Shown here: positions 27,115 through 36,057 of the stretch, in pieces
Numbering within the stretch: the stretch's first letter is position 1
Layout of the letters: every line of letters begins with the position of its first letter
Assembly (NCBI RefSeq): GCF_900113455.1
Contig: NZ_FOPI01000005.1
Location: 1 to 64,000, forward strand
Length of the DNA: 64,000 bases
Source of the DNA: Ligilactobacillus ruminis DSM 20403 = NBRC 102161
GTDB lineage: Bacteria > Bacillota > Bacilli > Lactobacillales > Lactobacillaceae
Reading direction: 5' to 3'
Made by a program: the position numbers and the translations under genes
Notes under the pieces: model-generated
Databases searched by the model: none
What the model saw: the letters and a program-made list of their open reading frames with translations, nothing else
Told to the model about the DNA's origin: nothing

Positions 27115-27144
27115 TTGACAAAAAGGTTAAAAAATAGTTAAGAT
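27115..27144 (+). promoter_or_regulatory. Permease promoter
   Basis: TTGACA (27115-27120), 18 bp, TAAGAT (27139-27144) on the plus strand, about 50 bp before the permease start. Confidence 0.65.
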
Positions 27145-27193
27145 TTAAACCATTGGTGTTATTTTTAAATTTGATAAGAAAGAGAGAAAAATC

Positions 27194-28642
27194 ATGCAAG
27201 AACTAGGAGAGAAAAAATCCTACATAAGCTGGCCTGTCATTGCCATGATTGGCTTCGTCACCATCATCTGTTTTGATGATATCTTATACCCTTTGCAAAA
27301 CCAGGGGTTGTCTGTTGTTTTCACCTGGATTTTTATGGTGTTTTTCTTCGTTATTCCCTATGAACTTTCCGTTGCCCACCTGGGTTCGGTTTTTAACGGC
27401 CACCAGGAAGGGGGACTGGCATCTTGGGCTCGGCATAGTCTGAATTCGGATGCTGCCGGTTACTGGACGGCCTGGATGTATTGGGCTGCCTGCCTGCCTT
27501 ACATTGTCGACGTAGCCAACTCAACCATCGTGTCCTACAGTTGGCTGATTTTAGGGGATGCCAGTTTATCTAGCCGAATGTCAAGCTTTTGGTTTGGCGT
27601 ATGGACCTTTGTTATTATTTTAGTTTTTATTTTACTGGAAAATATAATCAAGAAATCCCTTGAAGTCATGGCCACAATCGGCGGATGGGCCATGTTCGGA
27701 ATGACCATCTTGTTCGTTGTCATGACAGGCTGGACACTATTAAACGGTGGCAAAATTGCCACCCAACCTTTCAACCTTAAAGCATTTATCCCTGACTTTT
27801 CGTTATCTTACTTCTCTACCACCGGGCTTTTGATGTTTGCCGTCTGTGGAGCCGAATTGGTTGCCCCTTACCTGAAACGGATGAAGAATCCTAACCGCGA
27901 CTTCCGCAAGGCCATGTACCTAATCGCATTCATGACAGCTTTTCTGACGGTCTTCGGAACTTTCTCCTTGTCCATCTTCTTTGATGCAAACAACCTCCCG
28001 CACGACTTGAAGATGAACGGATCATACTATGCCTTCCAGCTTTTAGGTGAACGCATGGGTATGGGCAATGTTTTGATGTACATTTTCGCTATTGTCCAGG
28101 CTATCTATATGATGGCACAGTTAGCCGTTTTCTTAGACTCCACCAGTTGGGTTTTGGCGGCCGATACTGCTGAACGCTTCATGCCAAAATGGATGCGCAA
28201 ACGCAATAAGAACGATCGCCCTATTCACTCCTACGTCTTGACCACCGGGTTGACCTTGTTCTTGCTGCTTTTATCAGGGACTTTGCCTGATATCAACGCA
28301 GTCTTCAATTGGTTGTTGAACCTAAACGGAATTGTCTTTCCTTTCAAGAACTGCTGGCTGTTCTTAGCCTTCATCGCCGTACGAGTCAAACAGGACAAAT
28401 TTCCATCAGTCTTTGTCTTCATCAAAAGACGAAAGCTCGCTATTGCTGTTGGGACTTGGTGCATGTTGTTCTCCTTCATCTGTGCCGTGATGTCCTTTCT
28501 GCCACAAGATCTGGCCTTTGGGACAAAGGCCTGGAATCACCAATTGTTTCTGAACTTCTTATCAGTCGGTGTCTTATTCGGAGCCGGAGCTATCATGCCA
28601 ATCATGTCATGGTTTGAAAAACGCAAGAAAGAAAGTGCCTGA
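27194..28642 (+). CDS. APC-superfamily amino acid permease
   Basis: A 482-residue polytopic membrane protein with about 12 hydrophobic segments, beginning SWPVIAMIGFVTIICFDDI. The pattern (N-terminal unwound-helix region, AVCGAELVAPYLKRMKNP midway) resembles the YjeM and glutamate/GABA-exchanger branch of amino acid transporters. Substrate is not predictable by eye. Its codon choice (many ACC, CTG, GGG) looks richer in GC than the neighbours, a hint of transfer. It is on the plus strand among minus-strand genes, and the left hairpin of repeat copy D serves as its terminator. Confidence 0.85.
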   Translation: MQELGEKKSYISWPVIAMIGFVTIICFDDILYPLQNQGLSVVFTWIFMVFFFVIPYELSVAHLGSVFNGHQEGGLASWARHSLNSDAAGYWTAWMYWAACLPYIVDVANSTIVSYSWLILGDASLSSRMSSFWFGVWTFVIILVFILLENIIKKSLEVMATIGGWAMFGMTILFVVMTGWTLLNGGKIATQPFNLKAFIPDFSLSYFSTTGLLMFAVCGAELVAPYLKRMKNPNRDFRKAMYLIAFMTAFLTVFGTFSLSIFFDANNLPHDLKMNGSYYAFQLLGERMGMGNVLMYIFAIVQAIYMMAQLAVFLDSTSWVLAADTAERFMPKWMRKRNKNDRPIHSYVLTTGLTLFLLLLSGTLPDINAVFNWLLNLNGIVFPFKNCWLFLAFIAVRVKQDKFPSVFVFIKRRKLAIAVGTWCMLFSFICAVMSFLPQDLAFGTKAWNHQLFLNFLSVGVLFGAGAIMPIMSWFEKRKKESA

Positions 28643-28657
28643 ATATAAATTATAAGA

Positions 28658-28932
28658 GAGCCTGAGAAAAATTCTGTCTCAAATCAAGAAACCGGATTAG
28701 ATTTGCAATCAATCGCAAATCTAATCCGGTTTTTTCTCATTCAGGACGATTGCTTTCCGTGATGGAAATAAGCAAAAAGAGTCTGGCGGTAAATTTGACT
28801 AAGAGTTTGGCCACTAATTTATCAGGCACTGCATTTAAAAGTGCCGGACGAAACCAGTCGTAACCCGACCGCCTTCGTTCGGCTTTTCGTTTAATTCAAG
28901 TGGGAAAGAGACTTTTTTTCAAAGCCTCTTTT
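28658..28932 (+). repeat. Dispersed intergenic repeat, copy D (shortened)
   Basis: It starts with the same CTGAGAAAAA...TCTCAAATCAAG lead as copy B. It has a perfect left hairpin GGATTAGATTTGC/GCAAATCTAATCC with TTTTTT, acting as the permease terminator, then the GTGATGGAAATAAGCAAAAA block. The middle (inner hairpin and TTGAGCA block) is missing. The right hairpin GCCGGAC/GTTCGGC followed by TTTTCGTTTAATTCAAG remains. Base changes in this stem relative to A and B largely keep pairing. Confidence 0.82.
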
Positions 28933-29076
28933 TTACGCAAAAATCCTGCCAACTTTGATTCAAAAGAAAATAAAATGGATGATGCCCGTTCAATCCAGAA
29001 TGACATCCATGGGCTAATGTTAATTTTTATATGTGTCAAACATTCTGGGTACACACATATTTTTATGCGCAACTTC
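28933..29076. other. Gap between repeat copy D and nfo
   Basis: No gene is seen. The sequence is AT-rich and shows no convincing terminator for nfo other than the right end of copy D. Confidence 0.4.
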
Positions 29077-29979
29077 TTACAAAATTCCCTGGCCGTCTTT
29101 CACCTTGTCCAGCATCTTAGAATCAAATACCTGGTTTTTGAGCATTGCGATCTCATATGCGTAAGGAGCAAAAGAATTCTTCTTGTCTTCTCCGACGTAC
29201 GGCGTTTCCATAATTTTGGGAACGTCTTCCAGCTGCGGATGATGCGCAATATAATTTAAAGAATCGAAGCCGATGGTTCCAAAACCGATGTTTGCGTGCC
29301 GATCTTTATGTGCGCCGCATTCATTTTTTGAATCATTGAGATGAACGACTTTCAGCCTGTTTAAACCGATTATTTGATCAAATTCACTCAAAACATCGTC
29401 AAAGCCGTTTTTGACGTCATAGCCGGCATCGTTTGCGTGACAAGTATCGAATGTAACGCTCAGGCGGTCGTTTTCACTGCATTTTTCAATGATTTCGGAC
29501 AACTCTTCAAACGTTCGCCCAATTTCCGTTCCTTTGCCCGCCATCGTCTCCAACGCAATGCTGACGTCTTTTGACGCCTTCAGCGCTTCATCCAGACCAT
29601 GCGCAATGTTTTCGATGGCAGCCTTTGCTCCAAGGCCAACGTGAGCTCCGGGATGAAGCGTGACCTGTTTTGCTCCGAGCGCATCTGCCCGCTTGAGTTC
29701 GTTTGCCAAAAATTCGATTGCAAATTCATATTTGCCTTGATCCTTGTTATTGCCAAGGTTGACGATATATGGCGCATGCACGACGACTTCTTCGATGCCG
29801 TGATCTTCCATATACTTCTTTCCCTCTTCGATTTTCATCAAGGACAGATCTTTTCTGACAGTGTTTTGAGGTGCACCGGTATAAATCATCATGGCATTTG
29901 CCCCATACGATGCCGCTTCTTTTGCGGATCCAAGAAACATCTCTTTGCCGCGCATTTTGACATGCGATCCAAGTTTCAT
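29077..29979 (-). CDS. nfo: Endonuclease IV
   Basis: A 300-residue zinc-dependent AP endonuclease of base-excision repair, a TIM barrel. Metal-binding segments seen are [62 protein letters not shown] and METPY. It begins [15 protein letters not shown] behind an AAAGG site. It stands alone downstream of a terminator. The trailing residues after the last metal motif are slightly longer than in some homologues. Confidence 0.96.
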   Translation of the reverse strand: MKLGSHVKMRGKEMFLGSAKEAASYGANAMMIYTGAPQNTVRKDLSLMKIEEGKKYMEDHGIEEVVVHAPYIVNLGNNKDQGKYEFAIEFLANELKRADALGAKQVTLHPGAHVGLGAKAAIENIAHGLDEALKASKDVSIALETMAGKGTEIGRTFEELSEIIEKCSENDRLSVTFDTCHANDAGYDVKNGFDDVLSEFDQIIGLNRLKVVHLNDSKNECGAHKDRHANIGFGTIGFDSLNYIAHHPQLEDVPKIMETPYVGEDKKNSFAPYAYEIAMLKNQVFDSKMLDKVKDGQGIL

Positions 29980-29999
29980 TATTTAACCGCCTTTCATGT

Positions 30000-30030
30000 A
30001 AAAAAATCCAGGAAGCCTTCTTCCTGGATT
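30000..30030 (-). terminator. Terminator of the Ser-rich secreted protein gene
   Basis: A perfect 10-bp stem ATCCAGGAAG/CTTCCTGGAT is followed by TTTTTTTAC on the minus strand. Confidence 0.93.
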
Positions 30031-30057
30031 CATTCTAACATTTAACTTAAAATTTTG

Positions 30058-30828
30058 CTAATCTGCGAACCATACGGTCAAGGTCGAATTGTAGCAAGAC
30101 TGTTCGCACGTTTGCCAACCAGCACTGTGTTGTGCCAGCTTGTTTGAAACGACTTCCAGGCCCGTTCCGTCATTTTTCACGCCATACATGATCTCAGAAA
30201 CATGAAGCACGCGACCGTTGATGACGACTTCGCTGCCGACGTGCAGACTGCCCAACTGGCTGTGTGCCGCACCCATCATTTCAAACAAATAATAGTTCGG
30301 AAGAGATGTCCAAGCATAAACGTTGCCGTCTGCCGGAACAGAACCCGTACCGCTGAAGCTTCTAATAGGATATGAATGTCCGTTCAGGCAAAATCCGCTC
30401 GTTTGAGCCGGTTGCTGCGAAGAAGACTGTTGCGTCTGGGACTGAGCCTGCGTCGTCTGAGACGATGCGGCTTGACTCTGTGCCGTTTGCGAAGATTGCT
30501 GCGTTGCCGTTTGAGCTTGCGTCGTTGTCTGAGAAGAACTTTGGGCATCGCTGCTTGAGCTTGCGGCCGATGAACTTTGAGCAACGCTGCTTGAAGATTT
30601 GGAAACAGATGACGTCTCAGTTGCCGAGCTTTCAGAACTTGACTCCTTCTTAACCGAAGGACTGACCTTTTTTTCAGACGTTTCTTTCTTAGCAACGCTC
30701 TTCGTCCCTGTTTCTTCATGAGCGAGTGCGGCAAACGTGTCACGACATGCATAGACTTGCGATCCTCCGATTGCAGCAACTACAACCGAGAGTGCGATGA
30801 GCGCCTTTGTATTCTTTAAAACATTCAT
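30058..30828 (-). CDS. Secreted Ser/Gln-rich protein with sortase-like C-terminal domain
   Basis: A 256-residue exported protein. A signal sequence spans residues about 1-28. Residues about 45-145 are a low-complexity Ser, Gln, Thr and Ala linker, and residues about 146-256 are a small globular domain. That domain has GNVYAWTSLPNYY, His189 in GAAHSQLGSLHVGSEV, LHVSEI and WQTC241EQSC, an order resembling the His and TLxTC pattern of sortases; the usual catalytic Arg is not obvious (the end reads TLTVWFAD). Three further Cys could form disulphides. It could be a divergent sortase-fold protein or an inactive relative. GGGAGG precedes the start, and it is transcribed alone. Confidence 0.6.
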   Translation of the reverse strand: MNVLKNTKALIALSVVVAAIGGSQVYACRDTFAALAHEETGTKSVAKKETSEKKVSPSVKKESSSESSATETSSVSKSSSSVAQSSSAASSSSDAQSSSQTTTQAQTATQQSSQTAQSQAASSQTTQAQSQTQQSSSQQPAQTSGFCLNGHSYPIRSFSGTGSVPADGNVYAWTSLPNYYLFEMMGAAHSQLGSLHVGSEVVINGRVLHVSEIMYGVKNDGTGLEVVSNKLAQHSAGWQTCEQSCYNSTLTVWFAD

Positions 30829-31061
30829 AACAAATACCTCCCGATTAATCTCATATCTTTTTACAAGTCTTATTATGCCAAGTCAAAGTTAAGAAAACGT
30901 GAATGCAAATAACAATTTTATAGTGAATATTTTAGTTAAAAATGCCATATTCAATTTATTATCGATGCAAATTCGAAATAAAAGTTGCATAGCTGCTTGA
31001 AAAAGCTGCTGATAATCGTTTTAAATTCACAATTACGTAATATTCTGCTGATCAGCACATC
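30829..31061. other. Gap upstream of the secreted-protein gene
   Basis: AT-rich intergenic DNA that should contain the promoter of the Ser-rich protein; no convincing -35/-10 pair or RNA is seen. Confidence 0.3.
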
Positions 31062-31111
31062 AAAAAAGGTACCTATAAATCCCGCTAAAACAGGAGTTAC
31101 AGGTACCTTTT
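31062..31111 (-). terminator. Terminator of the glycosyltransferase/rel run
   Basis: An 11-bp perfect stem AAAAGGTACCT/AGGTACCTTTT is followed by a T-run on the minus strand. It overlaps the stop codon of the last glycosyltransferase and closes the long minus-strand gene run. Confidence 0.85.
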
Positions 31112-32066
31112 AAATTATTAACATTTTGATAATTAATTTATTGAACGTCTTCAAATAAATATTTTGCGGGGAATCCCACTTTATATATTTATTCTTCTTC
31201 CACCCTTTAAAATGAATATCAATAAATTCCATGACTTTTACAACCAAGTCGCGCTTTACTTTTACGTCTTTGATCGGTCTGATTTTTCTCAGCATGACGT
31301 TGCCCAACAAGTTGCGAACGAAACGATATTCAAGTTCATCATGATACGTTTTGATCCAGCCCTTTTCTTCATGAAAATTCAGAATCCTTACGTAAATTTT
31401 GAAAAGATCGGCCAAACGACTCGTATTTTGATACGAAATCGAATCGTTTCTTTGAACGTAATGAACTTCGCAAACCTCATCAACCGCAACTTCGTCAATT
31501 GATTCAAGAAACGGCATCAATTCAAAGAAAAAGCACTGATCTTCATAAAAAAGCCCCTTCGGAAACGTAATTCCGCATTGCTTGAGCCAATCCGTTCGAT
31601 ACAGTTTGTTCCATGCGACGACGCGTCCTTTGACAAGGTAATCTTCGATTGAATCATATCCCGTCACGACGTCTTTTGCCATTCTGTCCTGATACTGCCA
31701 AAAGAAATTGCATTCCACGACCTTCTTTTGACCGTTGCAGGTTTTTTCAAGCATCCTCTCAAGCATTCCCGACTCAACGTAATCATCCGAATCGATAAAC
31801 AGCACGTAACTTGCATCGACATGCTGCAATCCATAGTTTCTTGCGTCAGACAAGCCGCCGTTTGCTTTGGGTAGATACTCCACCAGATTCGGATTCTCAT
31901 CTGCATATTTTTGACAGATGGTCGGCGAACCGTCGGTGCTGCCGTCGTCAACAAGCAGCACTCTGTATTTTTCAGAAGACAACGTCTGGTTGATCAAACT
32001 TTCCAAACAGCGCTTCAGATATTTTTCAACATTGTAGACCGGAACGATTACGTCAACTTGTCTCAT
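31110..32066 (-). CDS. Family 2 glycosyltransferase
   Basis: A 318-residue GT-A fold enzyme. The nucleotide-sugar site shows VDVIVPVYNVEKYLKRCLESL, DDGSTDGSP and the metal-binding LFIDSDDYVE (DSDD). Such enzymes add sugars to surface polysaccharides or glycoproteins. Its ATG lies directly behind the stop of the preceding glycosyltransferase gene, so the three glycosyltransferases are co-expressed. Sugar and acceptor are unknown. Confidence 0.9.
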   Translation of the reverse strand: MRQVDVIVPVYNVEKYLKRCLESLINQTLSSEKYRVLLVDDGSTDGSPTICQKYADENPNLVEYLPKANGGLSDARNYGLQHVDASYVLFIDSDDYVESGMLERMLEKTCNGQKKVVECNFFWQYQDRMAKDVVTGYDSIEDYLVKGRVVAWNKLYRTDWLKQCGITFPKGLFYEDQCFFFELMPFLESIDEVAVDEVCEVHYVQRNDSISYQNTSRLADLFKIYVRILNFHEEKGWIKTYHDELEYRFVRNLLGNVMLRKIRPIKDVKVKRDLVVKVMEFIDIHFKGWKKNKYIKWDSPQNIYLKTFNKLIIKMLII

Positions 32067-33080
32067 CTAATCACCAAGTGCCTTTCTGACTGCCTCTTTG
32101 ACATAAGATCCGCGTCTTAATCTCTCTGCCAAATTCAGGGCGTTGCTCTTCATCTTCTTGTAGCCTGCGTCATCAACTTTCTGCAAAACATTGTCCAAAT
32201 CATTCAGATTTTCGATCGCGATTCCAACTTCGTTTTCAGACACGAATTCGGCCATTGCGGCTTCCTTCCAAATAATCACCGGAATTCCGGAGCTCAGATA
32301 AAGCGACGTCTTGTGCGGAGCGTTGTAACGCATATAGTTGCCGAAAACCCCAGTACAAGCAGACATTTCGTCTCCGTCCCAAATCAGGCCGAAGTTTTCA
32401 TTCAAATGATTCGGCAGATCGTCAGGAGTATATACCCCGCAATAGGTTACGCCTTTTTGATATTCTTGAGCAGGAGACGGTCCATAAACGTCAAGTTTGG
32501 CATTATTTAGCTTGACCTTCTTCAAAAATGTCGATTTTTCAAGATTTCCCGCAAAGCAAATACTTTTTTGATACTCGAACCGGTCATTTTTTGGGCAATC
32601 GTTACGATAATCAAAAATTCCCAAAATCGTAATCGGAACCGTTACGCCGTGTTGTTTGAGCCATTCGGACATTTTGGAATTGTGCACGATCAGACCGTCG
32701 GCAGAATTAAAGATTTCCATTTCATCTTTTTCAAACTGCTTGTTGCCGTCATAAACACGCAGCGTTTCAACGTCGTGAACCATGATCAGGAATTTTCCGT
32801 GCGTGACTTTCTTGGCATTTTCAATGATTTTTTTCGTCAAGAAGACCGAGTAAAACGGGTATTGCAAAATGACGTTGTCAAATTGTCTGCCCTTGAAAAG
32901 TCGTTTGAGTTTCAAATGAACGAACAGGAACTTTTCAAGACGCTTTTCCGGCAAATCCAGATCCATGACCTTAAAGCCTTCCTCAGTCAAAAATTCGTTA
33001 ATATCGGTTTTGGCCTTGGGACCAGCATCATTTTTTGCTCTGAGACTTCTCAAAACCGAATACAAAATAACATTTTCCAT
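32067..33080 (-). CDS. GT-B sugar transferase, Gtf3-like
   Basis: A 337-residue protein resembling the Gtf3/galactofuranosyltransferase-like group of GT-B enzymes found with cell-surface glycosylation in streptococci and lactobacilli. Recognisable parts are ILQYPFYSVFL, LIMVHDVETLR, ADGLIVHNSKMSEWL, ICFAGNLEKSTFL, and the C-terminal donor region SSGIPVIIWKEAAMAEFV. It is the middle gene of three glycosyltransferases with no gap to either side. The exact donor is not predictable. Confidence 0.8.
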   Translation of the reverse strand: MENVILYSVLRSLRAKNDAGPKAKTDINEFLTEEGFKVMDLDLPEKRLEKFLFVHLKLKRLFKGRQFDNVILQYPFYSVFLTKKIIENAKKVTHGKFLIMVHDVETLRVYDGNKQFEKDEMEIFNSADGLIVHNSKMSEWLKQHGVTVPITILGIFDYRNDCPKNDRFEYQKSICFAGNLEKSTFLKKVKLNNAKLDVYGPSPAQEYQKGVTYCGVYTPDDLPNHLNENFGLIWDGDEMSACTGVFGNYMRYNAPHKTSLYLSSGIPVIIWKEAAMAEFVSENEVGIAIENLNDLDNVLQKVDDAGYKKMKSNALNLAERLRRGSYVKEAVRKALGD

Positions 33081-34007
33081 TTAAAAATACTCTTCCTCTG
33101 CTGTCATTTTCAATACTGACGAAACGATTTCATCATCTTCTGCGACGTCAAACTTGCGCGAGAAAAGATAGCCCTCGTTCCGTGCCTTTTTAAGCGTTTC
33201 CAGATCAGAAATTTCCCAAACGCACGGACTGCTCTTTCTTTCATCAATCTTGATGAAACGAAGATTTCCCGGACGTCCTTTTTCATCTCGATACAGACGT
33301 TTTTTCAAAACTTCATCATTTAAAATAAACGTCTGCAAAAACAGCTCATCGGCTACGATGGCATGCTTGAAAACTTTCATAATGCTTTTTTCTTTTTTCA
33401 GAATGCGTTCCACGGCAAAATCGTCCAGACTGAGCCATTGTGAACCAAAACCGAGCTTCAGCCCTGTATTTTTAAAAAAATCAAGCTTCAAAGCCTTGGC
33501 CAACGTTCGCTCAAGCTTGCGATAAGCACGAATCATCAGTTTCAACGGAGCGCTTTTGACCGAACGATATGCCGAAACATTAGGAAATGCATGCCAGACC
33601 TGAACTCTTTGATAGACTTCCTTCTCTCTGATCTGTTTGTACTCGACGAATTCCCTGCCCTTGTTTTTTTCAAAAAACTCATTGATCCGTTTATGACTCA
33701 AAAGCGGCAAGTCCTTGCCGGAAAGCAAGTGATAGTAGTCAAACGGACCAACGGAGCGCGCAAACGAGAACAACGAAAATTCGCATTCGAGCATGTCGCG
33801 TCCGCCCCAGCTGACTTTCCTGCGCGGCGCCAGATAAAAATCAGCCTTTGAAAGCCTTTGTTTGAAGCGTTCCAGCTGCAAAGGAGAAAGCGCGGCCTTT
33901 TTGTCAATATGCAAGAATATTGCGTTGTCTTCATAATCAAGCGCTTTGAGCAAGACCAAGATTTCTTCGAACTCATTTGCTGCCATGATCAAATATGCAT
34001 GTTTCAT
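33081..34007 (-). CDS. GT14-like (core-2/I-branching type) glycosyltransferase
   Basis: A 308-residue enzyme with the N-terminal MKHAYLIMAANEFEEILVLL, FLHIDKKA, YYHLLSGKDLPL, and the acceptor-side GFGSQWLSL typical of bacterial relatives of beta-1,6-N-acetylglucosaminyl or xylosyl transferases. The start at 34007, with GAGG upstream, is favoured over an upstream frame that overlaps the preceding gene. Such proteins commonly belong to exopolysaccharide or teichoic-acid clusters. Confidence 0.82.
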   Translation of the reverse strand: MKHAYLIMAANEFEEILVLLKALDYEDNAIFLHIDKKAALSPLQLERFKQRLSKADFYLAPRRKVSWGGRDMLECEFSLFSFARSVGPFDYYHLLSGKDLPLLSHKRINEFFEKNKGREFVEYKQIREKEVYQRVQVWHAFPNVSAYRSVKSAPLKLMIRAYRKLERTLAKALKLDFFKNTGLKLGFGSQWLSLDDFAVERILKKEKSIMKVFKHAIVADELFLQTFILNDEVLKKRLYRDEKGRPGNLRFIKIDERKSSPCVWEISDLETLKKARNEGYLFSRKFDVAEDDEIVSSVLKMTAEEEYF

Positions 34008-34017
34008 TTGGCTTACC

Positions 34018-34890
34018 TCATGGTTCTGGTTCATAGAAACGTCCCATGATATGGACGTTGTCTGCAATGCTGACAAATGCAGCGGGATCCGATTCGATCA
34101 TCGCTCTCCTCAATTCAGGCTGTTCGTAACGCGAGATGACCGTAAACAGAATCGTTTTTTCATCATGCTTGTATGCCCCTTCGGCACCGTGAACGATCGT
34201 TATTCCGCGACGCATTCGATTTTGGATACAGTCAATTACGCTCTTTGGCTTCGTGGTCACAATCATGACCTGCATCTTTTGCTGCTTTGTGTAAACCATG
34301 TCCATTACGCGCGCATTGATAAAAATGCTGAGTGCCGAATAAAAAGCATAAGGCCAGCCGAAAACCTCCCCTGCGGCAAGGATGATGAAGAAATTGAAAA
34401 TCAGATTGATCGTTCCGATGCTTTTACCGGTATGTTTTCTGATCGTCAGCCCCAAAATATCCAAGCCACCGGTCGAAATTCCGTTTTTAAGCGCCAAGCC
34501 GGTTCCGAACCCATTGATCGTTGCGCCAAAAATTGCGCAGATGATCGGGTCTTTTGTTAACGGAACGGGATTGATTGCCTTAATCATGACCGATGAGCAA
34601 AAAACCGCCAAAATCGTGAACAGAGTAAACCTGTGCCCAATCTGTCTCCATCCCAAAACAAACAACGGGATATTCAAAACAAACAGCATCAGAGCCGTTG
34701 ACAAATGCACGGGACAGTTTTTGGTCAGTGTCCCGATCAGCTGTGCCAAGCCGGTGATGCCGGATGAATAGATATGCCCTGGTTCCCAGAAAAAATTCAT
34801 GGCAATCGACACTAAAATCCCGTAGAAAAGAGCTGTCGTTGCCTTCATGATCATCGCGTGCTGCTTTAGCACGTCCTGTAATTCATCCAT
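34018..34890 (-). CDS. YitT family membrane protein (DUF161/DUF2179)
   Basis: A 290-residue protein with about five transmembrane helices (residues about 15-190) and a soluble C-terminal DUF2179 domain ending at FVSIADNVHIMGRF. Conserved family words are NFFWEPGHIYSSGITGLAQL and NGISTGGLDILGL. The function of YitT proteins is unknown; the C-terminal domain is thought to bind a small ligand. It sits in the rel-to-glycosyltransferase run after msrA. Confidence 0.9.
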   Translation of the reverse strand: MDELQDVLKQHAMIMKATTALFYGILVSIAMNFFWEPGHIYSSGITGLAQLIGTLTKNCPVHLSTALMLFVLNIPLFVLGWRQIGHRFTLFTILAVFCSSVMIKAINPVPLTKDPIICAIFGATINGFGTGLALKNGISTGGLDILGLTIRKHTGKSIGTINLIFNFFIILAAGEVFGWPYAFYSALSIFINARVMDMVYTKQQKMQVMIVTTKPKSVIDCIQNRMRRGITIVHGAEGAYKHDEKTILFTVISRYEQPELRRAMIESDPAAFVSIADNVHIMGRFYEPEP

Positions 34891-34901
34891 TTTTTATCCT
34901 T

Positions 34902-35432
34902 TCAAATTCCCCAGTTTTCTTCAATAAACTGTTTTCTTCCCTGCGATTCCTCAAATTCCATTCTCTTTGGATCTTTTTTGTAAAACTGCTGGTGCTCTTC
35001 TTCCGCTTCATAAAAAGGACAAGCTGATTCGATTCTGGTTACGATCGGCTTTTTGAAACGCTCGCTCACAATCAGATTTTTCAAGGAGAGTTCTGCTGCT
35101 TGCCTTTGCGTCTCATTTTTAACGAAAATTACCGGCCGATAATTCGAACCTCGATCCTGAAACTGTCCCGCTGCATCCGTCGGATCGGTCTGATGCCAAT
35201 AAATCTCAAGCAGTTCCTCATATGAAATGATCGTCTTGTCAAAGACGATCTTGACTGCTTCGGTGTGTCCGGTGGTTCCCGATTTGACCTGCTCGTAGGT
35301 CGGATTTTCGACGTCTCCGCCCGTGTATCCTGAACGAACCGAAATTATTCCAGGCATCTGATCAAACGGCTTGGTCATGCACCAAAAACAGCCGCCCGCA
35401 AAAATTGCGGTCTCAATTTTCTTGTTTTCCAC
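34902..35432 (-). CDS. msrA: Peptide methionine sulfoxide reductase MsrA
   Basis: A 176-residue enzyme reducing methionine-S-sulfoxide in proteins with thioredoxin. The catalytic GGCFWC is near residue 14, followed by SGYTGG and [23 protein letters not shown] regions. I place the start at the GTG whose G is shared with the TAG stop of the upstream HAD gene (TAGTG overlap); a longer frame would begin inside that gene. Resolving Cys near the C-terminus are not obvious. Confidence 0.93.
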   Translation of the reverse strand: MENKKIETAIFAGGCFWCMTKPFDQMPGIISVRSGYTGGDVENPTYEQVKSGTTGHTEAVKIVFDKTIISYEELLEIYWHQTDPTDAAGQFQDRGSNYRPVIFVKNETQRQAAELSLKNLIVSERFKKPIVTRIESACPFYEAEEEHQQFYKKDPKRMEFEESQGRKQFIEENWGI

Positions 35433-36055
35433 TATCCAATCAATTCCTTCAACGTTTTTATCTGCTGCTCCGGACGGCATGAGTCTGCTTTGATCAACCC
35501 GTCCGGATCAAACAGAATTCCGGCAATGCCGGCATTGTGCCCCGCATCGACGTCGAGAGTTCTGTCTCCGACCATCACAGCCGTTTTGCGGTCGATTTGA
35601 TGCTTGTCAAGCAGATAATCAAGAGACTCCGGATCCGGCTTGCGCTTGAAATTATCATCCGCAGTCACAAAATCCTTAAAATATTCAAGCAGACCGTCCC
35701 TTTTTAAAATTTCCTTTGCAGATTCATCGCGATGCGTCAACAAAAAGCTTTGTCCGCCGCTTGTTTGAATCGTTTCAAGCACTTTGCCTGCAAAGTCAAA
35801 CGGCTCAGCCAGCTCCTGGTTTCCCTTTTCAAAAAAGTGATAGTCCTCATGCAGCTTTTTTTCATCAAGTTTCGGATATTTCTCTTTCAAAAGAGCAAAG
35901 CAATACCTTACCGATTCAACTCGCATCAAGCGATACGTCTCAATCTTGTCAAGTTTTATGCCTTGATTTTCAAAGGCCGAAACAAATGCTGATACCATTC
36001 CGCCATACGTGTCGTACAACGTTCCGTCAAAGTCAAAAAAATAATTCTGATACAA
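35432..36055 (-). CDS. HAD-superfamily phosphatase (Gph-like)
   Basis: A 207-residue hydrolase with motif [11 protein letters not shown], motif [10 protein letters not shown], a Lys in motif III (KPDPES segment) and motif [19 protein letters not shown]. The cap is of the small helical C1 type. Such enzymes dephosphorylate small metabolites; the substrate cannot be assigned. Its stop overlaps the msrA start by one base, and it starts two bases after the stop of the alpha/beta hydrolase. Confidence 0.9.
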   Translation of the reverse strand: MYQNYFFDFDGTLYDTYGGMVSAFVSAFENQGIKLDKIETYRLMRVESVRYCFALLKEKYPKLDEKKLHEDYHFFEKGNQELAEPFDFAGKVLETIQTSGGQSFLLTHRDESAKEILKRDGLLEYFKDFVTADDNFKRKPDPESLDYLLDKHQIDRKTAVMVGDRTLDVDAGHNAGIAGILFDPDGLIKADSCRPEQQIKTLKELIG

Positions 36056-36057
36056 AA

